Source: Bombyx mori (lineage: Eukaryota; Arthropoda; Insecta; Lepidoptera; Bombycidae). From it: 64,000 nucleotides of DNA. Positions 10,801-22,800 of the stretch are shown piece after piece (the stretch's first letter is position 1; each line of letters opens with the position of its first letter). The notes beneath the pieces were generated by a model. It saw only the letters and a list, made by a program, of their open reading frames with translations. It made no database searches and was not told the DNA's origin. The stretch spans positions 10,620,001 through 10,684,000 of the forward strand of contig NC_085114.1 of NCBI RefSeq assembly GCF_030269925.1, given 5' to 3'. Made by a program: the position numbers and the translations under genes.

Positions 10801-13800
10801 AATTGCATAAATAAATAAAAACGCAACTAAACCACTAGTTTTAATGTTTAAGACATAACTAATAAATACTTAAATGTTGATCTTTTCTTTAAGAATCCCA
10901 CCAGGAACGAGTCCAGAACTGTGCAGCTTATTGATTGGCCTACTTCGACGAAACCCTCGAGAACGCATGTCATTCGAAATGTTCTTCAATCATCCCTTTC
11001 TTCAACGATCGCGCAACACAAACGTCCCCAGTAAGTACAATTGTTTCAGACACCTCCATTCTACAAGCAATACTACTTACTGTTAGGTATGAATTCTGTT
11101 TGATATTCTTCACAATCTACTTACATTACGTAAACTTATTTTTCATTTCAATTCTCACAATATCATTGGTGGATTGCGATAGGTAGTTAAATATAATGTG
11201 ATTTTTTTGTTTTTTTTTTGTTTTAAGTAAACGTTAGTTGGAAATATTTGATACTAGGTATAGCATATTATATTTTAATAAATTATTTTATATATTAGTA
11301 GTAAACATGTATTTTAGTATTTTCTTTAAACAATGCTACTCTAAAATGTTGATGAAATTTTCCAAAACCTTAATTACTTATTCATTATATTCCTCATTTT
11401 AAAAAACTTCACCTTCTCCACCACACGTACTTCTCACAATGTTTTTTTTTTGTTTTACTTAGAAAAATAACCAGTAATCAAACTCATACATAGTAGGACC
11501 CGATTTGTTAATAATATTCACACTATTCACACGCTTTTCATGTTTCTGTACAAAACCACTCTTTTTAGTCACTATGATGGTTAATTTCATCCGCACTTTC
11601 AAAACGCTCTTAACACGCAAAAATTCATACATACACTATAAAATAATTTCATAACCTAATTAAATTTATATTAATATCAAGAATAACTCTCCATATAAAT
11701 CAGAGGTCCATGAGTTTTTGAACTACGTTTCTTTGTAACACGTAATTTTTTTAACAATAATACTGCGTAACACAGCTGTTATGTGTTGTTCAGGTTTAGA
11801 TTCGGATCTTCCCGTTATATTGGAGAGCAATCTCGAGAGTCGACCCGATACTAACTGTTGTTACCTACAGGAGTCGTGGGAGAGCCAGGGTACTGATTTT
11901 AACTCCGCTTATTTTTTTTCATGTTGCATGGGATTGGGGTGTTTGGTTTTTCTCCCTGCGTAATGACTGAATATAAGCATGTATCAATAACGGTGTATTA
12001 TATACACGCTGCAAACTGATTAATAGTTAGTTATCTTTAATTTCCGAACGTATAAATAACTCGTGTAGTTCAAAAATTTTTAGGACTGCATCCATATTGT
12101 TTTTTTGGGTAACGTTTTATTCGTTCATTCTTTCGCGGCTTATTGTTTAGACTGTAGTGCTGTGCACTTTTCGTTTGAGATCGCTATAAAACCCATTGGA
12201 TACTCAGAAGCTGCATGTCAAAAGTTACTCTTTGAAAAGAAATTGTGCTAATTTGATATGCAATATATGTTGTATTTTATCCAAACTAAGCAGGCTGGGC
12301 TTCTTTAGACGTCAACGACTACTGATCTTTCTGACCTAAATGTTTTAAGTTCTTTTTTACTATTCATGCTCTATTGTGTTGTGAGTTTTGTAAAACTGAA
12401 TAAGTAGGTACGCAAATGTGCTAAGAAAAAACGCCAATACGTGTACATAACACCAAATATGATTGAATATACGTCACTTGTAATATAACATAGATTGTAA
12501 TATTTTAATAAGATGTAGGACATGTAAGTGCACAATAAGTCCACCTCGGTATCTCGCTCACACGCCGACGCCATGATAGGAGTGATACTGTTACATCCCT
12601 TTTTATTATTTGACAATTAGATCTTGAAATCAAAAAGGATTTTATTATGTCTCTTGTGTCATTTCATGTTCATGTCTGTTTGGCTGTATGGACTAAAGTT
12701 CTTTGCCTTTCCCATTAGGGATAAATTAATAATATCATCATCATGTCTGTTTGGTAAAATATGTAAATAAAAAAGAAAATTAAGACACCCCATCACAAAA
12801 TTGAAATTTAGAAATTTGAATTGTGGTTATCGTACAGGTACGCCCAAGTTTGAGTGAATCTAGTTAAGAGTAAAAGTACAATTGCGTATTATTATGTGTA
12901 GAGATGGGATCGTGTGCGGGTCCGTCCGTGGTGGCGAACCGAGCGCCCCCCTCCCGCGCCACCCCGCCCGCGCCCCTGCCCCTAGCCTTACCCACTGCCA
13001 AGAAAACACAGCCAACATCCTCCGGTGAGCTTTTATTTATTATATTAGAAGAGACTTTTTGGCGGGAACGCTAAGAACTGATTAGTGTGAATCGCTTCAT
13101 TTTAGTAATAAAGTTTTTCTACAGGTTTAAATGTACATTAACGGTGGTTTGTTAATTGTTTAGCGTCTGTGAAAGTGCGCAAATGTTGGAAAATCAAATA
13201 AAAGTTCTTCTCAAAGTCTCAGTAAATAACCACAATTTTACTGAGAATTTGTTTCATGTCATCTCATTTCCAAATGATTAAAGTCTCAAATTAATCAACT
13301 TTACCTCAATTAACTTCGTATCGTTTTTCACGTAAGATAATTTGAGAAGAAATAAGATATGGCTTAAAGGTCTCACTATCAGGCCATAAAATCTTATATT
13401 ATAATCACGTACTTAAGGATCTATCAGATCCAATAACTTTTACACTAAACGCTCTAACGCTAGGAGCAGGCTAAGGGACCCCGGTAACCGTGCCTGTCGA
13501 ACTCGACAGAGTTCGACGTGCAACTTAACCCATGCATCATCCCGCTGAGTTTCTCGCCGGTTCTTCTCAGTGGGTTGCGATTCCGGTAGTAGATTCATTC
13601 GTCAAGCAGCTGCTCTTGAGTTGTTAGGTCTCCTTTGGAGGCGCTCGGGCAGCTGTTAGCAAATCCCACCCCTCCTGTCCTGGTGAAACTGGAAAGGACT
13701 CTGGGCTACCAGTAATCCCTCATTCATAAATATTAACTTTTAATATAACTTTAATTTATTTCGATTGTAGACTAGCAAACGGACTGCCTGTTATTAATTT

Positions 13801-16800
13801 TGTTATCGTGCTTACAGAAAAATCTAAATATTAAAAAAAAAGTCAGAATTACCCTTATTCTTTGTTAATATATATTATACATATATGTAAATATATTCAT
13901 ACAAAATACACGTGAACAATAAAATAACGAAACAAACTAACTTCTTAACCTCATTAGCATAAGTATTGCTAACACCATATTCTATTGTTTGATTTGAAAT
14001 AAACAATAACTTTTTTACGCCTATTGCGGTAATTATCTAGTTAATAATAGTTAAGGTCTAAGCTAGTGACCATTGATAATTTCAAAAACAAATCTAAACT
14101 GATTGTTATGTTTTTCACTACATTAAAAAATAATCTATATACTTAAATAGACAAAGAGAAAACTACTATAATAGCTACGTTCCGTTTTCAACTCTGTTTG
14201 TCAACTTTTTTGTTATTATAATAGTATGTATACACAATCTTTTAGTGTCATCAAAATATTTGTTTGGAAACAACTAGTATATTTAGATCTCAATAACGAA
14301 ACTGGCGAAATATAATGTAATACACAAAATTTATCCAAGTCTTCAAGTGTCTGTGAATTTGGATGATTGGGCGAACACTAGTTTATAGAGTAACAAACCA
14401 ACACGAGAATAATATGAGCATGAATGAATTTTACTATTCCGCATAATAAAGTGTTTTTATCACAAAACCTAGTGTAATAGAGGCTACGAATGCGTTAGCT
14501 TCGGTCGTAATAATCAACTGTTGATACGGTACGAGTATACCTTGATAAGATATTCGTATATTTGGAATCAAATGAATGGATCATTTTCATGAGTAATGGT
14601 TTTTTGAAACAAACACTTAGTTTCATAGAAAAATACAATATTAATAATGTTTGCGGTAATCAAACACAATATGTTTGATACAATAAACATTTTAATACGA
14701 TAAGAAATTTTAATACATTTTTTTCCTACATTTAATGCTTACAAAAAATTAATGAAAGTTAAATTAAGGTCTGAGACAAAAGATAAATATTTTTTATTCT
14801 TCTACATCAACTAACACATTTAATAATAATTCCAAAGAAAACAGATATTGAACCCAAGTTACACTGCTTGGGTTCAATGTCTCAAATATAGCAGTTAAGT
14901 TGGAATATTCTTTTCTTTTTAGCAAAACAATGGACATAATGTACATAAAATAAATCTATGAATTGTCAATGATTATAATTGTAGAAAGGAACACTAGTAA
15001 AAGTAAATTGTTTTCCGTAATTCTGTAATTATTATGAGCTAGGCTAGCTTTTGTGCTGTACAAAGAAAATTGGAATATTCAATGCGTTTTGTAAGTGTAC
15101 TAGTAATCGTAAGATAAATCGTAGTTGTTTTCGGTTTTCGAAGTAGAATCTTAAAATGTAGGTGAGGGGCGATGCAGTATTCTAAACTAGGACAGTTTAT
15201 TATAATATTATAGCTGATTGTCAAGGGAATTTTAGAATATTTTCTTTGATACAGGTTCACGTTGGAAAGTTTTTTTTTCTGTAATTTTTGTATGCGCATA
15301 TTTTAATTAAAATAATATATTTCTGATTGAAAAAGTTACTGATGTTTGATTCTTTTCGTCTTGATTCTAAATACGAATATTCGGTCCTAGTTTTTAATTA
15401 ATTTTCATGTTCCATGTATAATAACTATTGACGGGTTTGTCAATAATGAAACGTGATATGTACATAAACTGATTCTTGAATGAACGAAATCTGGAGGTGT
15501 CAGTGAATACTATCGAATTTCGATCATCGGTCGAACACTAGTTTGAAAAAAGTACACAAGTCGATTGAGTTATTGGTTATTATTGCAGATTCGTCGGAGG
15601 TTGGTTGGGCGGGTGAAGAGGACTTTGTGTTGGTGGAGGCGACGGAGAGCGGGTCCGCAGAGTGCTCGGCCGCCTCCTCCGGCTCGGAGGCAGCGTCCAG
15701 ACCCCGCTCCCTGGCGCTCCCCGCGCCCCCCGCACCCGCCTCCCCTTGCACACCTACCGCGGTACGTCACACCCCACGACTCCGTTTCACTCACACATCC
15801 GCTATCATCTGCTTGTTGAGTACACCTCTACAACACGTAAATATATCGCAACGAGATAACATAAACAATTGCTGAACTATACACATGCGTCATCATCACT
15901 GCTTGAGTTACACGTATCGTTCACGTTCGGTGGAGACAAATGAGTAGCGTGTCGGTGTACATTGCAGAGCCCACTGACCGCGGCCACTAACACTACTGTA
16001 CCGCGATCTCAGCCCATCGACGTGCGCCGAACGACCTACAGCCGCAACGCCACGAACATCGGCTCGCTCTCGCCGCCCACTGTGAGTGCGCTCGCGGTCC
16101 CACCTCGGGCTATCCAGCCGTGGCTATATCGTGACATCGAGTCCGGGCCACAGACCGATGAGTTTTATATCATTTCTAGAAACGTTGATAGCGATATGTG
16201 TGCGCTATAAATAAATATACTAAATACAAATCTGAGAAACGAGCAAGCAGTGTATAGCGGTTTGATGGTGACGAATGTTCTCAACGAATGACACCTACGG
16301 ACTCAAAGCGAAATCTACATTCACTCCGATTTTTATTGTTTATCGTTTCGCTCAATCGTCAGGTCTCTCGTCGATCCATACGCCGCGCCGTCCTATTGCA
16401 CCAACAATGTAAGATAGTTGGCGGCGCGATTGTAAACCGTATTTCATTTATACATATACACATAATAAAACAGTTATATATTTATGTGAAACAAAGCAGA
16501 GGGTGGCCGGATTTTATTACTCTGAATAATAAAATCGTATTTACGTGTATTGAATTTTAAATAAATTATACATAATATGTGCATAATATCTAGGTCAAGG
16601 ACCTTATTTCTTGGTTGATTGAACTATATCTCAAGTGTGGCGCATTTACGTTGTATATGTCTATGGGCTCCAGTAACCAATGAACACCAGGTGGGCTGTG
16701 AGCTCGTCCACCCATCTAAGCAATAACAAAAATCTATATATATAAAAATTAATTGCTGTTCGTTAGTCTCGCTAAAACTCGAGAACGGCTGGACCGATTT

Positions 16801-19800
16801 GGCTAATTTTGGTTTTGAACTATTTGTGGTAGTCCAGAGAAGGTTTAAAAGGTTAGATAAATATGAAAACGCCCGGAAATAAATAAAAATAACAATTTTG
16901 TTTTCCCTTTGATGTGTCCCCCGTCGAACGGATTCCTTTTGTTTGTTTTAAGTTTATTTTATACAAAAGTTTAGGGTCTTTTATTTATCGATTGAGGCAC
17001 TATGAAGTCTGCCGGGTCAGCTAGTATATATATATAAATTGTAATGGTAATAGAACGAGTACGAGTTCAAGTTAGTTGTATTTGCATACAATAATGAGGT
17101 TTGTCAACGCAGATGCCGTTCGCGATGGGCACGCCGCCGTCGACGCGGCGTCGCAGCAGCAACAGCGGCAGCTCCCCGCCGCCGCAGCTGTGGCAGGTGT
17201 CGCCCACCAACGCGAGCCCGCTGCGCAGGTCCGGCTGGCCGGCCGCAGGTTCGAACAACCTCAATAATAACTCGTCAATCAATATATTCTAAGCACGGAA
17301 ACTCTTTACATTCACGGATCGCTTGGGACCCTCTGGGTCTACGGAAGGACTTCGGTTCTCTCTGTGTTTTACACCGTATGGTCTATGGGGAATGCTCTGA
17401 GGAATTATTCGAGATGATCCCCTCATCTTCTTTTTATCATCACACCTCCCGCCATCGGAGCAGAGTTCATCCATATTATCTGGAACCGCTGCGTTCCTCG
17501 ACAGAGCGTTCTCCAAAGATCTTTTTTACCACGTACCATCCGGGTTTGGAATGAACTTCCCTCCACGGTGTTTTCCGAGCGCTATGACATGTCCTTCTTC
17601 AAACGAGGCTTGCGGAGAGTACTTAATGGTAGGCAGCGGCTTGGCTCTGCCCCTGGAATTGCTGACGTCCATGAGCGACGGTGACCATTTACCATCAGGT
17701 GGGCCGTATGCTCGTCTGCCTGCAAAGGCAATAATAAAAAAAAACCCTTCGAAATCTATATGTAACCTAGATTACTCAGTTTTAATACCGTAAAATGGGG
17801 GGAATCAGGACGCATCGGTGGTAGGACCTCTTGTGAGCCTGCAATGATAGGTACCACCACCTCGCCTATTTCTGCCGTGAAGCAGTAATGCGTTTCGGTT
17901 TGAAGGGTGGGGCAGCCGTTGTAACTATACTTGAGATCCTAGAACTCATATCTCAAAGTGGGTGGCGGCATTTACATTGTAGATGTCTATGGGCTCCAGT
18001 AACCACTTAACACCAGCTGGGCTGTGCGCTCGTCCACCCGTTTAAGCAATAAAAAAAAAGAATATTTCAGTCAGTAATTTATGAAGTACGATATGGTGTT
18101 GTTGTCCAGGCTCGTCCCCGCCCAGTGCGCTGGCGCTGCGTGCGAGCGGGGAGTGCGGGGGCGGCGCGGGGGGCGCGCTCGGCGACGTGCTGCGCGGCAT
18201 GAAGCCCGACCCGCCCGTCTACATACCCAACCTGCAGGAGGAGACCATACTCGCGGTAACCGACACCACACCACGTTGTACTGTGTTACATCATACCAAT
18301 GTGAGGTTTTAAGGAGAGGAGGTGGCGTGTGCGTTGTGTTGTGTGTCCCTTCGGCGCTCTCCTCCGGAAACCTCATCGGAGCGGTCAATAAAACATTACG
18401 TATGATTGACATGTTTATTTGCGTCAGCGACCGCGGTGGATCGCTGCATGTTAACCACTGACTGACTAACGTATGTTGCTCATTACTATAACTGCATAGT
18501 AAACAGCTAAGCGTGGCGGGGTGTCATTCCCCTACACCAATATAGCCAATGCACCGTGCGTTTGAAACGATAATACACTGTTCCATTGGCATTAATAATT
18601 TTCTTTGACGCAGCCTTCATACTCGCTAAACTATTGCTGAAATAAAGTAAAGCTCAATAAAAAACACATAAAGTTATTTAATAAAGTTTCGAATGACCGA
18701 ACGAACGAAGAAGAAAGAGAAAGAACATACATGTTAAGAAACTCTCCTAATCGAAATTTTAAATAAGAAAATATCTGTTGCTATTGAGAAACGAACAATG
18801 CACTTGCATATATGAAACACATACACGTGTTCAAATGACTTATTGAACAATATCGATCGTACCACATAAAATATTTTTACTTAATAAACAAATGATAATA
18901 CAAGACAATATCACATGATTTCACATGTCATTGTATCAGTAATGTACTCCTCGTAGGTAAATCAGTGTACTGTTTATTGGAAAAACAAACAATAATTTTA
19001 GAACAAAGGCAAAGAGAGGTGACTCGGCTAATGCTCTCCAATACAAAACTAGTTACAATTCGGTCGAATGTTGAGCAAACACAAACAAAACAACGCACAA
19101 AAAAACATGATTTTATTCCGTGATAAATGAGTGTGACGGTTCTAGTAATATTATTACGCCGGTAAGAGTAACGGCATCTGTCGTCGAATAGCAGAAACGA
19201 ATATCAAAAGAACTAGTAAAATCGAGAACGCCCGAGAAGTGCTACGCCATCTATTATCAAATAACGGAAACACATATCGAAATTACTCGCCCTATCGGGA
19301 ATGTTCTCGATAATTATCGAGTTGTCGTATCGACTATAAAAGCGTTGCAGAGATGACACGAAAGCAAACACGTCATCTCCGATCCTCCCGATCCACTAAC
19401 GGTGCTTTTAGGTACTTCAAGCACCGGTCACCGTTCTCGTCGAACCCGTCGCTTGCGATGAAGGTCTCGACGAGTAAATTAACTCTCAGACACAGCCCAC
19501 TGAGTTTCTCGCCGGATCTTCTCAGTGGGTCGCGTTTCCGATCCGGTGGTAGATTCTGCGAAGCACAAAGGTTCGTGTTAGCATCGTAGTCAGGTTTGAG
19601 CCCCGTGAGCTCACCTACAAACGTTAGGGCGAAGCTGAAATAGCCCCTCAAGGCTATCAGCATAGGTAGGAAAAAAAAAAAAACACGAAAGCAGTTAATA
19701 TAGGATCACAAAAGTGGAACAACGAACGGATCACGAAGTAAAGTGGAAGACGTGAATTGAGAATTTTAAAGCGTTCTTTAACCCCAGCGCGTGACAATAT

Positions 19801-22800
19801 TAACAACGATGTTTTTTTTTAGGAGGAACACAGCAAAGTGTCATCACAACTTAACTTCGTTCTGATGTTGGCCGAACTGCTGTCGGACTTGGCCGTTTCT
19901 TGCGGAGCTCCCATCGCAGCCCTGATGGATACGTCCGATGGTAAATAAGATTACTTTTTTGTAGATTTTGTAAATGACACCCTAAGACTACTTAGTGTAA
20001 TGATTAAAAATATATATCTATGTACGTCTTAGAAATTTAAGAACGAACAATGTAACAGTTTTTAAAGAAATATAATTAAAAAATTGTAATAATAAATATA
20101 CATATATTCGAAACGTAAAGCGTTAAAAATTTATGATCGGACCGTAAGCCCCAATTATCTTTACAATTGTACCTGATAAACGCATATATTGTTAGTCAGA
20201 TAGATGATTTTCCTTTTTTTTTTTTGTTAAACAGTTGTTGATGAGGTTTATTTTTATCAATAACTAAATTTTGAAAATTGTAAGTAAATTGAGGTGATAT
20301 TAAATTACATAAAGTGACTCTTGGGGTGTCAGTGGCCATAGTTTAAATTGGGTCATTGAGCGAATATCTATCTATATCTCTATATATAAAAATGAATTGC
20401 TGTTCGTTAGTCTCGCTAAAACTCGATAACGGCTGGACCGAAATGGCTAATTTTGGTCTTGAATTATTTGCGGAAGTCCAGAGAAGGTTTAAAAGGTAGA
20501 TAAATATGAAAATGCTCGGAATTAAATAAAAATAACAATTTTGTATTTCCTTTTTTTTTGTTTTAAGTTTATTTTATACAAAATTTTAGGTCTTTTATTT
20601 ATTAATTGAGGCACTTCGAAGTCTGCCGGGTCAACTAGTTGATAATAAAAATGTTTGTTCCAGAGCGTTGCAACGAGAGCGTCCGGCTGGGGCTGTTGGT
20701 GCAGGCCATGCAGGCGCTCGCAGCGGGCCTGCGCCTGGCCGCCACGCACTACCGCGCGCGCACGCTGCAGCCCACGCCGCAAGTGCGCAGCGGTTAGTGT
20801 ACACGCAGCGCCATCTAGTTAATTTTTTGTTATTGCTTAGGCGCGAGCACACAAACGGCACACAACATCTAAGCTATAAAAACAAAGGCACAGCGCGGCT
20901 TAGGCACGATTTCAAAATGTACTCAGGGGATGTATTGTGAATTACACTCAAGCGCGCCGCACAGGCATTGTGGATTTACACTAGAGGCAGTCGGGGCAAG
21001 TGCCCAGGGCGGCAAATTTTAGAAGGCGGGAAAATTAAAAAAATTTTTTTTTTACTCTTGTCAATATTGCTCAATAAAATTAATAAATTCTAAAAATGAA
21101 TAATTTTTTTTAATTGATAATTCAAGAAATTCAATTCATCCATTATTTGTGAATTATAATTTTGGCACTTTTGGTAAAAAATTAATAATCAAAATGATTT
21201 AATCTATTTATTTCCTTGGAGATTTAAAATAATAATCGATATTTCTATTTTCTGGAATTAAAGTTTTTTTTTATGTAATATAATTATGAGTCATCCTTAC
21301 TTACCCAAAATTTTTAATTTTTAGAAAAAAAACAAATACATATTTATTTAATTTTTTGGGATATATGACATATGATAAAGTTTCCACAATAAATTAGTTA
21401 TTTTATTTTGAAAAATAAAATATATAAACTATAAGTTTAGGTAAAATGCCAATATTGGGGCGGATTTATTTCCGGTACCCAGGAGCGGCATTAAGTTTTA
21501 ATCTGTGTATCCTTTCCACGTTTGCGCCGCGCTTTAAGCCTTACGCCGCTTGTGTGTTTTTCGCGCCTTAGACGACGACGTGTGAACGACCTCAGAGCTC
21601 ATCTGCTGTAAAGAGGTTGCCGAAACTTATAGACTTCAACACCGTAAATGCCGCCACCGACCTTAAAACAAGAGCTCTCTCAGTTCTATAGTACAAAGTC
21701 TGGCCCACCCTTCAAACCGGCATATTGCTTTCTGGGCCTATGAGAGCTCAAGAAGTCCTACCGGCCCGTGCAGCGTTATTACGATTCAGGATGCGTTTTC
21801 GTACTGCTCTTGAGCTAAAGGGCACGAAACATCTCATATATACAATTTAACACGTTGACTGCCATGTAGGTCACCGATGCCCTACGTGGCGCACTGAAGT
21901 AATTATGTTGATTTCTTTCTTCGATCTTCTTACTAAGGTGCCAGAATTTCTAGTAGATTCTGGGAAAGATGAATCTGAAGATACTGAGAATGAATCTATT
22001 TCTAAGTTACCTAAAAGACTATAACACACATTAAAACACAAAAGGCGAAGTTAGGTAATCCAGGCGCTTAGAAACAGAAATCGAAATATTTCAGTGCGCC
22101 GCGTAGGGCACCGGTGACCTACGTGGCAGTCAATGTGTTAAGCCGCCGTCATATTTATTATATATACAAGTAGGCGACATCTCAATTGTCTAGTGTAACG
22201 AATGTCCTATTCTTCAAACTTTGAAGTCGTCGTGGCCTAACGGATAAGACATCCGGTGCATTCGTGTTGAGCGATGCACCGGTGTTCGAATCTCAGGCGG
22301 ATACCAATTTTTCTAATGAAATACGTACTCAACAAATGTTCACGATTGATTTCCACGGTGTAATAAAAATGAAATGGATGTCTATGGGCTCTAGTAACCA
22401 CTTAACACCAGGTGGGCTGTGAGCTCGTGCACCCATCTAAGCAATAAAAAAAAAAACTAACGTATGTTTGATTCGCGATAGAAAAAATCAATGAGAAGGT
22501 GTAATTAATCCACGCGGACGAGACTGAACAGAAAGCTAGCAGTAAATAATTGTGATTAATAATTTTGTCGCAACAGTTGTATCCCTGATGAACGGTAAAT
22601 ACAAATGGATCGTCAACGAGTCGAAGCGACTGCACGAAGCGGGAGTGACGCCAGCCGTCTGCGATAAAATACTATACGAGCACGCTATTGAACTGGTGAG
22701 TCATTCTATAATATGTCTGTTTATTTTATTTTATTTTATTTTTTCTACCTATTCTAGTGACCTCGCGGGGTCATACTAGATTCACCGGGCGAGTGTTCGC

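Noticed and set aside
15524..15875. Several overlapping 65-110-residue proteins on both strands
   Set aside because: GC-rich Atg1 exon 15589-15761 opens all six frames. Only the frame continuous with neighbouring exons is real.
17067..17292. Short proteins on both strands at 17.1 kb
   Set aside because: Shadows of Atg1 exon 17113-17248. The in-phase reading with [12 protein letters not shown] is the true one.
22225..22300. tRNA gene
   Set aside because: A- and B-box-like motifs are present, but the segment is the head of a Bm1 SINE followed by SINE tail. The full-length copy at 23216-23643 has the same head.
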